From Mesobacillus subterraneus (GTDB lineage Bacteria; Bacillota; Bacilli; Bacillales; Cytobacillaceae): 64,000 nucleotides of DNA. The stretch is taken from positions 3,100,001 to 3,164,000 of the forward strand of contig NZ_CP129019.1 in NCBI RefSeq assembly GCF_020524355.2, written 5' to 3'. Numbering within the stretch: the stretch's first letter is position 1; each line of letters opens with the position of its first letter. A model generated the notes under the pieces. That model had not been told where the DNA came from. It ran no database searches and saw only the letters and a list, made by a program, of their open reading frames with translations. Positions 16,089-26,045 of the stretch are shown here, one piece after another. The position numbers were made by a program, and so were the translations under genes.

Positions 16089-17207
16089 TCATATCGGGAT
16101 CCTTACTAAAATCCTTGTTCCTTCCCCAGGCTTACTGTGAATTCTAAGCTCTCCCCCAAGCGAGGAAGCCCTCGTTTGCATGCTTTTCAAACCTAGTGAT
16201 GGAAGTTCCTGTTCAGGATTAAAATTAAATCCTGAACCATCATCCTGAATCTGCATATCTACCTGAGCACTGGTCGAATTGAGTGTTAAGTGAACTCTGT
16301 CGACCTGGGAATGTTTTTTGCAATTAGCGAGCGCTTCCTGACCAATTCTCCAAAGCGCTTCCTCCACTATCCCTGGAAGGCTTGAAACTCCAATCACCTT
16401 TGTTTCGAGCGGCAAATCCAGCATCTCAGCATATCCCGCAAGTGCGCAGATGATACCGTTCTCGAGACCCTGGGGGCGCAATTGCCAGATTAGCGCCCTC
16501 ATCTCCCCTTGCGCTTCCTGCGCCAGATCCTGTATATATGAGAAAGTATCTTTCAGTTCCGGAGTATTCGCCATTTCAGTGCCAGCTCTTGCCGTCAAAC
16601 TTAGTGAAAAAAGGAGTTGATTCACTGAATCGTGCAAATCCCTAGCCAGGCGGTTCCGCTCAGCTGCCAACGCCAGATCCTGCTCCTGCTGGGCAAGCCT
16701 TATTCTTTTTATAGCGGTTCCAATCTGGAATGCAATTGCCTCAAGCAAGGCAAGTTCATCCTTTTTAAAATGAATTTTATGTGGTGAGCCTACATTCATG
16801 ACTCCGAACTTTTCATTTCCGGCTCTTAATGGGACTGTGGCATGGTGAGTCAAACCATTCGTTTCGCCGGTTCGATTGTTGATTGCATCCTCGAGCCTTT
16901 TACATTCGAAGATGTTCGTCGCTTTATTTAATCTTCCATCGTTATAGCGGTCAACACACCAGCATCCACCCTCACACATTGGAGCAAAATTGTCCATAGA
17001 TAATGCAGGAGGCAACTCCACCTTTGCAGCCAGCTTGTAGTCACCCTGAGCGTCAATGAGAAAGATCCATCCTGTCTCAAGTCCAGTTATATGCAGCAGC
17101 CTTCTCAATACTTCGGCAAGAACAGCATTGAGCTCTGTGCCCTCGTTTAATAATTCGGCAATTTCCTTCAAGATACCGATATCCGAATTCGCTTTACCCC
17201 CAGTCAT
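16089..17207 (-). CDS. yhcY: GAF-domain sensor histidine kinase with cysteine cluster, YhcY/AirS-like
   Basis: 372 aa, soluble. The GAF domain (about 15-165) contains four closely placed cysteines C78, C82, C84 and C102 (C-x3-C-x1-C-x17-C). Homologous AirS of S. aureus binds a [2Fe-2S] cluster in this domain. The HisKA_3 dimerisation helix has RNRLARDLHDSVNQ (H192). The HATPase domain has IGQEALANCKKHS, QDDGSGF and GLKSMQTRASSLGGEL. It should sense oxygen or redox state and phosphorylate the adjacent regulator. Its ATG follows a GGGGGG-type RBS. Confidence 0.86.
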   Translation of the reverse strand: MTGGKANSDIGILKEIAELLNEGTELNAVLAEVLRRLLHITGLETGWIFLIDAQGDYKLAAKVELPPALSMDNFAPMCEGGCWCVDRYNDGRLNKATNIFECKRLEDAINNRTGETNGLTHHATVPLRAGNEKFGVMNVGSPHKIHFKKDELALLEAIAFQIGTAIKRIRLAQQEQDLALAAERNRLARDLHDSVNQLLFSLSLTARAGTEMANTPELKDTFSYIQDLAQEAQGEMRALIWQLRPQGLENGIICALAGYAEMLDLPLETKVIGVSSLPGIVEEALWRIGQEALANCKKHSQVDRVHLTLNSTSAQVDMQIQDDGSGFNFNPEQELPSLGLKSMQTRASSLGGELRIHSKPGEGTRILVRIPI

Positions 17208-17372
17208 CCAATCCCCCCATTTTCATTTATTATATCTCTAACCTAAAAATTTCGCTTTTGAAAAAAGTTTGAATTTTCCTCATTCAAAAGTCGCAGATAG
17301 ACCTTTTCATAAAATTTGTTGCTTTCTCAACCAAAAGTTAAAACAGGCACCTTTTTGAAAATCACAAAAAAA

Positions 17373-17397
17373 TCCGAAGAGGAAATTCCTCTTCGGA
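17373..17397 (-). terminator. Terminator of pgcA
   Basis: Perfect 12-bp stem TCCGAAGAGGAA / TTCCTCTTCGGA with a U-run on the minus transcript. It is about 125 bp beyond the pgcA stop. Confidence 0.85.
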
Positions 17398-17520
17398 CTC
17401 TGCCATTTAGCAATAGGATAATTCTGTATAAGAGGATGGATGACTATTTCATCAATCTCTACTTGTTTTTTAACATTGCGATTTCTGATTTCTTGCTCTC
17501 ATCTGTCTCTCTAAATTGGT

Positions 17521-19266
17521 TTACAGGTTTTTGGCAGCTTCCATATTATTTTCGACTACCTCCATGAAATCCTGTTCTATTTTTTGGAGCTTCTGCTTGC
17601 TTTCAGCCAGGCTCTTGTCATTCACACCAAAATAAAACTTAATCTTCGGCTCAGTCCCGGATGGGCGAAGGCACATCCATGTGCCATCCTCAAGATAGTA
17701 TTTAATAACGTTTGAAGAAGGAAGCTGGATTTTTTCTTCCTCATTGTTTTCATTCACTCTTACACCTGTTAAATAATCTTCCACTGCTGTTACTTTCAAC
17801 TTACCAAGCTGCTTAAGCGGCTCCTGGCGGAAGACTCCAAGTGTCTTCTGGATCAGCTCCGCACCCTCTTTACCTTTTAACGTCAGGGAACGAAGTCCTT
17901 CCAGGTAGTACCCATACTCCTCAAAAATACTAAGAAGCGCTTCGTACAAGGACATGCCCTTCTTTTTATTATATGCGCAAACCTCAACAGCTAACATTGC
18001 CGCCTGGACTGCATCTTTATCCCGGGCAAAGTCGCCGATTAAGTATCCATAGCTTTCTTCATAGCCAAACAGGAACTTATACTCTCCTGAGTCTTCATAC
18101 TGTTTGATTTTTTCAGCTATGAACTTGAATCCAGTCAGGACGTCGATTGTTTCGACTCCAAATGATGAAGCAATCTTGCGGCCAAGTTCGGACGTTACTA
18201 TTGTTTTGAACACGACTCCATTCGCTGGAAGGGTTTCTTTCTCTTGCTTTTGCTTTAGGATATAATGCAGCAGCAACGCTCCAGTCTGGTTACCTGTCAG
18301 GACAACATACTCCCCATCCTGATTTTTTACGGCGATTCCAAGACGATCAGCATCCGGGTCCGTAGCGATCAGCAAATCTGCATCGATTTTCTTTCCTTCA
18401 CGGATTGCCAGTTCAAATGCGGCATGCTCTTCCGGATTTGGACTTTTCACTGTAGAGAATTCAGGATCAGGAAGCTCCTGCTCTCTTACTACCGTGACAT
18501 TCTGGTATTTCAGATTAGTAAGGATATTGCGCACAGGCATATTGGCAGTGCCGTGCAGCGGTGTGAACACCACTTTTACATTGGCTTCATCTGCCAGCGT
18601 CGGATTTTCGGATATCGTCATCAGTTTCTCAAGATATGCCCGATCCACTTCAGGGCCAATCATCTTGATCAAACCTTTTTCCTTCAACACTTGCTCGTCC
18701 ATTACCTCGATGGATAGTTCATTTTCGATTTCATTAACCTTGTCGATCACTTCATCAGCGCTATCCGGAGGCAGCTGGCCGCCGTCTGGACCATAAACTT
18801 TATAACCATTATATTCAGGCGGGTTATGGCTGGCGGTAATGACGATTCCTGCATATGCATGCAGGTGACGTACCGCGAATGACAGCTCCGGAGTAGGCCT
18901 TAATTCTTCAAAAACATATGTCTGGATACCGCGTGTTGCCAATGTCTTCGCAGCTTCCATCGCAAATTCAGGAGATTTATGACGGGAATCATAGGCGATT
19001 GCCACGCCACGCTGCTTCGCTTCATTCCCTTGTTCTTCTATGTATGCTGCCAGGCCTGCTGACGCTTTGCGGACAGTGTATAAGTTCATACGGTTTATTC
19101 CAGCACCAATCTCACCGCGCATTCCACCAGTCCCGAATTCCAGGTTCTTATAAAAAACTTCTTCCAAATGCTTCTCGTTTTCTTTAAATGAGTCCAGCTC
19201 AGCTTTAAGCTCCGGATCCAATCCAGTAAAACCAAGCCATTTATCGGCACTCTTTTTCCAATCCAT
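17521..19266 (-). CDS. pgcA: Alpha-phosphoglucomutase
   Basis: 581 aa from the ATG 6 bp after GGGAGGT; a TTG 15 bp further upstream is less likely. The length equals B. subtilis PgcA. It interconverts glucose-6-phosphate and glucose-1-phosphate for UDP-glucose, glycolipid and wall teichoic acid synthesis. The active-site serine loop is [17 protein letters not shown], the metal loop [10 protein letters not shown], the sugar-specificity loop [10 protein letters not shown], and the phosphate-binding loop [12 protein letters not shown]. It sits beside yhcY-yhcZ, as in B. subtilis. Confidence 0.95.
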   Translation of the reverse strand: MDWKKSADKWLGFTGLDPELKAELDSFKENEKHLEEVFYKNLEFGTGGMRGEIGAGINRMNLYTVRKASAGLAAYIEEQGNEAKQRGVAIAYDSRHKSPEFAMEAAKTLATRGIQTYVFEELRPTPELSFAVRHLHAYAGIVITASHNPPEYNGYKVYGPDGGQLPPDSADEVIDKVNEIENELSIEVMDEQVLKEKGLIKMIGPEVDRAYLEKLMTISENPTLADEANVKVVFTPLHGTANMPVRNILTNLKYQNVTVVREQELPDPEFSTVKSPNPEEHAAFELAIREGKKIDADLLIATDPDADRLGIAVKNQDGEYVVLTGNQTGALLLHYILKQKQEKETLPANGVVFKTIVTSELGRKIASSFGVETIDVLTGFKFIAEKIKQYEDSGEYKFLFGYEESYGYLIGDFARDKDAVQAAMLAVEVCAYNKKKGMSLYEALLSIFEEYGYYLEGLRSLTLKGKEGAELIQKTLGVFRQEPLKQLGKLKVTAVEDYLTGVRVNENNEEEKIQLPSSNVIKYYLEDGTWMCLRPSGTEPKIKFYFGVNDKSLAESKQKLQKIEQDFMEVVENNMEAAKNL

Positions 19267-19387
19267 CAAATGACCTCCCAAAAATAAGATTTTAATCTTA
19301 CAGCTAATTATAAAACAAGATAGAGTCTGATTGATAAATTTTTGTTATTTTATTTGATGGAGCTTGATTTGGTGCTGGAACTCTAAA

Positions 19388-20024
19388 TTGAGGGTTATTG
19401 GCGACCCCCTATTCCAGTTTATAGGATTACTGGTCGGCAATCGGGTTCATTGGCGATCTATTTTTCCAGTTCCTGTTATTTCCTGGCACCAATCGAGTTC
19501 ATTGGTGATCTGTTTTTCCAGTTTACGGGATTTCCGGGAGCCAATCGGGTTCATTGGTTACCCCTTTTTCCAGTTTACGGGATTTCCAGGAGCCAATCGG
19601 GTTCATTGGTTACCCCTTTTTCCAGTTTACGGGATTTCCAGGCGCCAATCGGGTTCATTGGTCATCTTTTTTTCCAGTTTCTGTAGTTTTCCGGGGGCCA
19701 ATCGGCTTCATTGGTGTTCCGTTTTTCCAGTTTGTGTTAATTACAGTCGTCAATCAGGTTTATTGATGATTAATTTTTCCGTTTTCTGGTATTTCCGATA
19801 GCCAATCGAGCTTATTGGCAACCTTTTTTTCCAATTTCTGCGATTTATAATCTCCTATCGGTTTATTTGCGCTCCATTTTCCAACTTCTGTTAATCCCGG
19901 TCACCAATTGGATTCTTTGGTGACCTACTTTTCCAGTTCCTGTGATTTTTGGTTACCTATCGACCTATCAAGAATCTTTTTTTCATATTCGGTTAATCCC
20001 AGGCATCGGCCTTCTGGGTGACCT
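19388..20024. repeat. Degenerate tandem array, period 52 bp, about 12 copies
   Basis: The unit starts CCAATCGGGTTCATTGG, continues with a pyrimidine run (CCCCTTTTTCCAG) and ends TTTACGGGATTTCCAGGAG, 52 bp in all. The central copies (about 19490-19680) are nearly identical; copies decay toward both ends. Each unit contains the small inverted repeat CCAAT-N7-ATTGG. The period is not a multiple of three, so the long open frames across it are artefacts. It lies between yhcX and pgcA on the minus strand. Confidence 0.9.
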
Positions 20025-20036
20025 CTGAAAAAAAAA

Positions 20037-20070
20037 ACACTTGGAGAATAGAAACCTTTTCTCCAAGTGT
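20037..20070 (-). terminator. Terminator of yhcX
   Basis: ACACTTGGAGAA / TTCTCCAAGTGT perfect 12-bp stem followed by a minus-strand U-run, 14 bp past the stop. Confidence 0.88.
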
Positions 20071-20083
20071 TTAACTGGCTACC

Positions 20084-21622
20084 CTACTTCTTATGTTCAA
20101 TTCGGTAAATATCATGCCTTCGGTCTTTCAGCTGACGGACTGTGCCATCCTGGCGCTGGCGCCGCAGGATTTCGAGATCGACATCTCCAATCATGACCAT
20201 TTCAATATTCGGGTTCGTTTCACCGACAATCCCGTCCCTCGCGAATTCGAAATCAGATGGCGCGAAGATTCCGGACTGAGCATATTGGATATCCATGTTT
20301 TCTGTTTGCGGCAGGTTGCCGACAGTACCAGATATGACCGTGTAGACCTGGTTCTCGACCGCTCTTGCCTGGGCGCAGTAACGGACCCGCAAGTAACCCT
20401 GGCGATCCTCGGTACAAAACGGTGTAAAAATGATTTTCGCTCCCATATCAGTCGCAATCCTTGCAAGCTCAGGGAACTCGATATCATAACAAATTTGGAT
20501 TGCGATCTTGCCGCAGTCTGTATCGAACACCTTCAACTCATCTCCGCGGCTGATGCCCCACCATCTGCGCTCATTTGGCGTGATATGAAGCTTATACTGC
20601 TTATCAATCGTCCCATCACGGCGGAACAGGTAAGAGATATTGTATATTTCGTCATTTTCTTCTTTTACCAAATGCGAACCGCCAATGATATTCACGTTAT
20701 AACGGACGGCCAGATCGGTGAAAAGCTCGATGTATTGCTCTGTATATTCTGTCACTCTGCGGACAGCTAGCGAAGGTGATTTCTCATCCATGAACGACAT
20801 GAGCTGTGTCGTGAAGATTTCCGGGAATACCGCAAAATCTGAGCCAGCATCTGCAGCGACATCCGTAAAGTATTCAACCTGGTGTGCCAGATCTTCAAAT
20901 GATTTGATTTTCCTCATCATATACTGGACAACGCAAATCCGGACTGGGTTGCTGGTTTTATAGAATCTCTTCGATTTGGGCTGATAGTCAACATTGTTCC
21001 ATTCCATCAGAGTCGCGTATTTATTGGACTGGAGGTCGTCCGGCAAATAATTAGGGTTGATCCTCATCAGTGTAAAGTCATTCCTCAGCTGGAATGACAG
21101 CACTGGATCATAGATTTTGTGTGATGCGACTTGTCGCACATACTCACGAGGTGACATTTCCTCTGCATGCAGATGGTAATTCGGGATTCTCCCGCCAATG
21201 ATGATACTTTTCAGGTTCATCTGTCTTGCTAGGTCTTTCCTGGCTTCATACAAACGGTAGCCAACCTTCATCCTCCTGAATTCAGGATGGGTCATGACTT
21301 CGATTCCATATAAATTATAACCATCTGGATTATGATTCGTGATGTATCCTTCATCTGTGACATCATCCCAGCTGTGGCGATCATCATACTCATCAAAGTT
21401 AATAATCAAACTTGAGCAGGACCCAACTACTTTCCCATCATACTCCGCGACAAATTGGCCTTCCTGGAAGATTTCAAGGTGGCTTTCAAGCTGGTCACGC
21501 TTCCAAGGCTCCATGCCGGGAAAGCAGCTGTTCTGCATCTTGATGATCTCATCAATATCCTCCTGCTTTGTATTGCGAATGATCATTCTTTTCTCAAATT
21601 TGGACAAATCCAATTCACTCAT
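20084..21622 (-). CDS. yhcX: Fused GNAT acetyltransferase and carbon-nitrogen hydrolase, YhcX
   Basis: 512 aa from the ATG after AGGA; a TTG 21 bp upstream is possible. Residues about 10-200 form a GNAT domain with GIEVMTHPEFRRMKVGYRLY. Residues about 215-510 form a nitrilase-like amidohydrolase with the Glu-Lys-Cys triad in FPEIFTT, YKLHITPNE and IQICYDIEFPE. The two-domain layout is that of B. subtilis YhcX; the substrates are unknown. Confidence 0.9.
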   Translation of the reverse strand: MSELDLSKFEKRMIIRNTKQEDIDEIIKMQNSCFPGMEPWKRDQLESHLEIFQEGQFVAEYDGKVVGSCSSLIINFDEYDDRHSWDDVTDEGYITNHNPDGYNLYGIEVMTHPEFRRMKVGYRLYEARKDLARQMNLKSIIIGGRIPNYHLHAEEMSPREYVRQVASHKIYDPVLSFQLRNDFTLMRINPNYLPDDLQSNKYATLMEWNNVDYQPKSKRFYKTSNPVRICVVQYMMRKIKSFEDLAHQVEYFTDVAADAGSDFAVFPEIFTTQLMSFMDEKSPSLAVRRVTEYTEQYIELFTDLAVRYNVNIIGGSHLVKEENDEIYNISYLFRRDGTIDKQYKLHITPNERRWWGISRGDELKVFDTDCGKIAIQICYDIEFPELARIATDMGAKIIFTPFCTEDRQGYLRVRYCAQARAVENQVYTVISGTVGNLPQTENMDIQYAQSGIFAPSDFEFARDGIVGETNPNIEMVMIGDVDLEILRRQRQDGTVRQLKDRRHDIYRIEHKK

Positions 21623-21904
21623 ATTATTCCTGCATCCTTTCAATAAAAAACCGCTTATTTTTAAGCTTTTAATATTACTGCTTATGTAAAAATTAACTGC
21701 CTATATTTCATCATCTTATCCCTATACCCTAAAACAAGCCAATATAATACTCTTTATATAGCTTCTCCTTTTATATGGTGAAAAATTATTTCACATAATG
21801 TTAATTGAATTATTTTATTACATTACTTAATATGTAATGAGAGATAGTTGTTTCTTTTATAAAGAAAGTTTAAATAGAGATTACATAGCTTAGGGGAGAT
21901 TAGC

Positions 21905-22342
21905 TTGAAAGAGAAGAAAAAAGATTCGAGGGAGTCGTATTTATTTGCGGCTTGGGCAACATCGATCATCGCCATGTTCGGCAGTTTGTATTTCTCGGAA
22001 ATCCGGCAGTATGAGCCTTGTCTGCTCTGCTGGTATCAGCGAATCCTGATGTATCCTTTTGCGTTGATACTGGGGATTGCCGTTGTCAAAAAGGATTATA
22101 GAATTTCCTTTTATACGATGATTATGGCAGCTGTCGGCGGATTGATATCTCTGTATCATTATTCCTTGCAAAAGGTACCATTCATGGCTGACAATGCTGA
22201 TACTTGCGGGAGAGTGCCTTGTACAGGCCAATATATCAATTGGCTTGGTTTTATCTCCATCCCATTCCTGGCTTTAACTGCATTTATCATTATTTTTACA
22301 TTGAGTCTGATCATCTGGAAGAAATCTAAGGAGGAAGCGTAA
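21905..22342 (+). CDS. bdbC: Thiol-disulfide oxidoreductase BdbC (DsbB-like)
   Basis: 145 aa, four membrane helices. The first cysteine pair is in EPCLLCWYQR (C39, C42) and the second in DTCGRVPCTG (C101, C106), the DsbB/BdbC arrangement that passes electrons from a thioredoxin-like partner to quinone. The start is TTG with GGGGAG upstream. The following gene, a single base after this stop, encodes a membrane-anchored thioredoxin-like protein and is probably its partner. Confidence 0.92.
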   Translation: MKEKKKDSRESYLFAAWATSIIAMFGSLYFSEIRQYEPCLLCWYQRILMYPFALILGIAVVKKDYRISFYTMIMAAVGGLISLYHYSLQKVPFMADNADTCGRVPCTGQYINWLGFISIPFLALTAFIIIFTLSLIIWKKSKEEA

Positions 22343-22343
22343 T

Positions 22344-22814
22344 TTGAAAAAGGTCATAGTATTTCTATTAATTATCGTTGGATTATTCGCAGCATTATTC
22401 TTTCTAAATAAAGCACAAAATGAGGAGAAATCTGAGGGGAATCCGTATGGGAAAGACACTCTTCATCCAGAAACTGTCAAGCAGTTGGATGATGAGAACT
22501 ATCAAAATATCATTTTGCCTGAAGAACTGGATGAAAAAATTGAAAACGGTGATGATGTAACTGTCTATTTTTACAGTCCCCTTTGCTCACACTGTGTACG
22601 CACGACTCCTGTGGTAGCACCTCTTGCAAAGGATATGGAAGTGGATTTAGTACAGTTTAACCTTGAAGAATTTAAAGACGGCTGGAATGATTATGGCATC
22701 GAATCGACTCCAACCATTATTCAGTACAAGGATGGAAAAGAAGTCAACCGAATCGTTGGCTACCAGGAAGAAGCGACCTTTGAAAACTGGTTCAATGAAA
22801 ACACTTTGAAATAA
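22344..22814 (+). CDS. Membrane-anchored thioredoxin-like protein
   Basis: 156 aa. An N-terminal membrane anchor (residues 3-21) precedes a thioredoxin fold facing outside, with active site CSHC (C81, C84) in YFYSPLCSHCVRTTP and the cis-Pro loop ESTPTIIQY. Start TTG overlaps the bdbC end region (AAGGAGG within bdbC's 3' end). With BdbC it should form or isomerise extracytoplasmic disulfides. It is smaller than classical BdbD and uses CSHC, so it may be an alternative partner. Confidence 0.85.
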   Translation: MKKVIVFLLIIVGLFAALFFLNKAQNEEKSEGNPYGKDTLHPETVKQLDDENYQNIILPEELDEKIENGDDVTVYFYSPLCSHCVRTTPVVAPLAKDMEVDLVQFNLEEFKDGWNDYGIESTPTIIQYKDGKEVNRIVGYQEEATFENWFNENTLK

Positions 22815-22818
22815 CATC

Positions 22819-22845
22819 AAAACGCCTGCGAATCGCAGGCGTTTT
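22819..22845. terminator. Terminator after the bdbC operon
   Basis: CGCCTGCGA / TCGCAGGCG stem flanked by A4 and T4. It is shared with the convergent yhcU gene. Confidence 0.85.
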
Positions 22846-22876
22846 CATTTAAATTTGCTTTTCATGTTTATGGCTC

Positions 22877-23275
22877 TTAAAGTAACAGTCTATTGGCGGC
22901 TTTCGTATAGGTACTGATATAATCTAGATGAACATGCTTGGAGTCACAAAATTGACCGTAATTAAACGGGAAACAAATTCCGTAGTCTGTCAATGTCTGG
23001 ACATTTTTACGGAACATGGACTGATATTTTTCCGGAATATGACCAGACTCCAAAATAGAGATCAATGTCTGCATGCTTGTGATTACCTGGAAAGCATCAC
23101 CAAGGGTACTGAATCTCTCGAACTGCTCAGGTCTTGTATGTAATACTTCAAGCGTTTCAAATTCATGAATGTCTTCATCTGAAAAGTACAATGGAAAAAT
23201 ATCGGTATAAAAATACCTTGCCAGTTCTACTACTTTTTCTTCTTGTCCGGGTGTAGACGCAAAAACTATTTTCAA
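22877..23275 (-). CDS. yhcU: DUF5365 family protein, YhcU-like
   Basis: 132 aa from the TTG that follows GGTGG by 8 bp and gives MKIVFASTPGQEEKV; a GTG 12 bp upstream is the alternative. It is a soluble, mixed alpha/beta protein with conserved FYTDIFPLYFSDEDI and a middle LQTLISILE-like stretch. No enzymatic motif or known function. It is adjacent to yhcT, as in B. subtilis. Confidence 0.72.
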   Translation of the reverse strand: MKIVFASTPGQEEKVVELARYFYTDIFPLYFSDEDIHEFETLEVLHTRPEQFERFSTLGDAFQVITSMQTLISILESGHIPEKYQSMFRKNVQTLTDYGICFPFNYGQFCDSKHVHLDYISTYTKAANRLLL

Positions 23276-23478
23276 TGTTCGACCCACCTTTTTAAGCCCT
23301 TTGTAATCTATTCGTAATATATATACCTAGAATAACATATCCATTCCATTTTTCTGGGTGGTAATTATGACCATGCATGCGGTAAAAGTTGACAGAAATA
23401 ACTATTGAATGCAAACGAGTTTACTATGAAATTTTTATAGTGCAGATTAAATCTAAAATACCAAGTCAGGAGACAAAT

Positions 23479-24399
23479 ATGATACATACTAACAAAAAAG
23501 GCGAATGGTTTGAGCTGGTCATTCCCGCTGAATGGGAAAAGCACACTCTTGAAACACTTTTCAAGGACTTTTGGAAAGCTCCGAAAAAAATGGTCCATCT
23601 TTTAAGGACAGAAAAGAACGTCCTGATTAATGGAAATGTTCCTGATTGGACACTCCTCCTTAAAAAAAACGACCGCTTAAGCATGAAGCTTTTTACTGAA
23701 GAAGATATTCCCATCATCCCTGAATACTTGAATGTTGATATCATTTATGAGGATGACCATCTGATCGTATTCAATAAGCCTGCCGGAATGGATACACATC
23801 CAAACGAACTCGGCCAGGTAGGCACCCTTGCGAACGCAGCTGCATTCCATATGCAGTCAAATGGAGAAATTACCCGCTCCCGTCATATACACAGGCTCGA
23901 CCGGGAGACTACAGGAGCTGTACTTTTTGCTAAAAACTCGTTCATTACAGCGATACTCGATAAAATGCTCGAGGAACGTGCCATCAAAAGAACCTATTTG
24001 GCTTTGGCTGACGGAATCATTAAACAGAAAAAAGGAACCATCAATAAACCAATTGGCCGTGACCGTCATCATCCAACAAGAAGAAGAGTTTCGGAAACAG
24101 GGCAGCAGGCCATCACCCACTTTAAAGTACTGGAACAAATAAAACAGAAAGACCTGACCCTTGTCCAATGTACACTGGATACCGGCAGGACCCATCAAAT
24201 CCGGGTGCATTTCAGCGCGATTGGACATCCACTGGCCGGAGACAGCCTATACGGCGGAAGCGATACAGTTTACAGACAAGCGTTGCATGCAGTAAAAATG
24301 GAATTCACCCATCCGTTTACACAGGAAAAAATAATCTGTCACGCTCCTTTTATCGACAAATCACCGATATTTTTTAATATTGATCCCTATGAGATTTAA
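23479..24399 (+). CDS. yhcT: RluA-family RNA pseudouridine synthase, YhcT-like
   Basis: 306 aa from the ATG after AGGAG; a TTG at 23389 would give an unsupported extension. An S4-like N-terminus (RTEKNVLINGNVPDW) precedes the catalytic domain with the invariant aspartate in HRLDRETTGAVLFAK, plus PIGRDRHHPTRR, TGRTHQIRVH and HPLAGDSLYGG. It converts a uridine in rRNA to pseudouridine; the target is not predictable. Confidence 0.92.
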   Translation: MIHTNKKGEWFELVIPAEWEKHTLETLFKDFWKAPKKMVHLLRTEKNVLINGNVPDWTLLLKKNDRLSMKLFTEEDIPIIPEYLNVDIIYEDDHLIVFNKPAGMDTHPNELGQVGTLANAAAFHMQSNGEITRSRHIHRLDRETTGAVLFAKNSFITAILDKMLEERAIKRTYLALADGIIKQKKGTINKPIGRDRHHPTRRRVSETGQQAITHFKVLEQIKQKDLTLVQCTLDTGRTHQIRVHFSAIGHPLAGDSLYGGSDTVYRQALHAVKMEFTHPFTQEKIICHAPFIDKSPIFFNIDPYEI

Positions 24400-24438
24400 A
24401 AGTTCTTAATAGGAACGGATAAAAAACCACAAAAAAAA

Positions 24439-24461
24439 ATCCTTCCGACGTGGAAGGATTT
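24439..24461. terminator. Terminator between yhcT and the YeaQ-like gene
   Basis: AATCCTTCC-gacgt-GGAAGGATT with A9 before and T7 after, between convergent genes. Confidence 0.87.
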
Positions 24462-24473
24462 TTTTATTAGTTA

Positions 24474-24731
24474 TTAGTCAGCTTTACGCATGCTCTTCAT
24501 TACAAGGCTGACGATGAATACTAATGCAATCGCACCAATCAATGCAGGTACAATCGCAAAGTCAGCAACTACTGGTCCCCAGTCTCCAAGGATTGCTTGT
24601 CCAATCCAAGCACCTACAAAACCAGCGATGATGTTACCGATGATACCGCCTGGAATATCTCTACCCATAATCAATCCTGCTAACCACCCAATAATACCAC
24701 CAATAATTAATGCCCAAAGAAAACTCATCAT
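24474..24731 (-). CDS. GlsB/YeaQ/YmgE family stress-response membrane protein
   Basis: 85 aa, three hydrophobic segments rich in glycine (IIGGIIGWLAGLIMG, then IIGNIIAGFVGAWIG), the Transgly_assoc pattern. Such proteins are general-stress membrane proteins of unknown mechanism. AAAGGAGGAA precedes the tandem ATGs. Confidence 0.9.
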   Translation of the reverse strand: MMSFLWALIIGGIIGWLAGLIMGRDIPGGIIGNIIAGFVGAWIGQAILGDWGPVVADFAIVPALIGAIALVFIVSLVMKSMRKAD

Positions 24732-25090
24732 AATAAAATTCCTCCTTTAAGATATAGATGTACTTTACAAATAGTAATAGTGCTTGGGGTCTTACACCCT
24801 TTTAAAGAGTTCAACTGCAGTGATGTAATAGTAGCTATGCTGACATTCATTGCTTCCCGGGAGCTGAACAGCTTGCTCTAACCTTATATTACCTCAATTT
24901 CCATGGTGTTAAACCAGGGGGTTCTGCAGTTTAACAAGCAGTGCTCTAAGATGTTGAATCATGTTGCTTTCTGCTTGTACATCTACATTACCACCCACAG
25001 ATTATTTTAAAACCTACCTGGTGATAATTTGGCCTTTAACATATATCATGCAGTATTCTCTTTCTTTTAATGTAACCACTTCCCAAAATA
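24732..25090. other. Intergenic region, no gene seen
   Basis: About 360 bp upstream of the YeaQ-like gene. I see no open frame with an RBS, no riboswitch landmark and only weak short inverted repeats. It presumably holds the minus-strand promoter and decayed sequence. Confidence 0.4.
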
Positions 25091-25094
25091 AAAA

Positions 25095-25119
25095 ACGGAC
25101 TAATTTAAATTAAGTCCGT
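25095..25119 (-). terminator. Terminator of the aldo/keto reductase gene
   Basis: ACGGACTtaattt... / AAGTCCGT stem, minus-strand U-run after it. Confidence 0.78.
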
Positions 25120-25163
25120 CATTGTAAAAAATCTTATTTATACACTTCTCTTTTTCACCTGTT

Positions 25164-25988
25164 TTAAAAATCAATATGGTCAGGGTCTCCCCCAAATCGG
25201 TGGTCTTGGTTAAGTCCATCTATCTCTTCCAGCTCTTTTTGACTCAGCTGAAAATCGAATATTTCTGCATTTTCTTTTAACCTTGTCGGTGTGACTGATT
25301 TAGGGATCGGGATAATTTGATTTTGCAGGTGCCACCTTAAAATGACCTGGGCAGGGGTCTTGCCGTGCTGTTCAGCAATCTTTCCGAGCACAGGATCATC
25401 CAGGAATCTCCCTCTGGACAGGGGCGACCACGCTTGCACTTTTATATTATTTTGCTGACAGAATTCCCGAAGATCAATCTGGGATAACAAAGGATGAAGC
25501 TCCACCTGATTAATAACCGGTTTTTCTGCAGCATGGCTCAGAAGGTCTTTTAAATGATGGATGTTAAAATTGCTTACACCTATGGCCTTGACTCTGCCAT
25601 CGCGATACAACTTTTCGAGAGCGCGCCAAGTTTCCAAGTACTTTCCTTTTACAGGCCAATGGACAAGATATAGATCCAGATAATCCAGCCCTAATCTTTC
25701 CATACTATCTTCAAAGGCCTTCAAGGTATTATCATATCCCTGCTCCGAATTCCAGACTTTAGTTGTGATAAACAACTCATCCCTTGGGATTCCGCTGTTT
25801 CGGATGCTTTGACCGACACCCTCTTCATTCCGGTAAAAAGAAGCTGTATCTATGAGCCTGTAACCAAGGTCAAGCGCAGTATGAATCGTTTGTTCGAGAT
25901 GTTCACCTTCCTCGACTTTATAGACACCGAGGCCAAAAGCCGGCATTTTCACTCCGTTATGTAATTCTATCGTATCAAAAATGCTCAC
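25164..25988 (-). CDS. Aldo/keto reductase (YvgN/YtbE-like)
   Basis: 274 aa, the usual AKR length. The catalytic tetrad is visible: Asp and Tyr in RLIDTASFYRNEEGVG, Lys in TTKVWN, His in YLVHWPV. AKR signatures are GVSNFNIHHL and IPKSVTPTRLKEN. It is an NADPH-dependent reductase of aldehydes; the closest relatives are Bacillus methylglyoxal/glyoxal reductases YvgN and YtbE. Monocistronic. Confidence 0.92.
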   Translation of the reverse strand: MSIFDTIELHNGVKMPAFGLGVYKVEEGEHLEQTIHTALDLGYRLIDTASFYRNEEGVGQSIRNSGIPRDELFITTKVWNSEQGYDNTLKAFEDSMERLGLDYLDLYLVHWPVKGKYLETWRALEKLYRDGRVKAIGVSNFNIHHLKDLLSHAAEKPVINQVELHPLLSQIDLREFCQQNNIKVQAWSPLSRGRFLDDPVLGKIAEQHGKTPAQVILRWHLQNQIIPIPKSVTPTRLKENAEIFDFQLSQKELEEIDGLNQDHRFGGDPDHIDF

Positions 25989-26045
25989 TGTGAATTCCCC
26001 TCCTTATCATCCATTCTATTCCTCTATAAACTGGAATACAAATCA

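Noticed and set aside
19364..19801. Long plus-strand open frames over the first tandem array (repeated FIGYPFFQFTGFPGANRVHW-like peptides)
   Set aside because: The period is 52 bp, so all three frames look alike by rotation. No RBS, and the frames shift register between units. Treated as a non-coding array.
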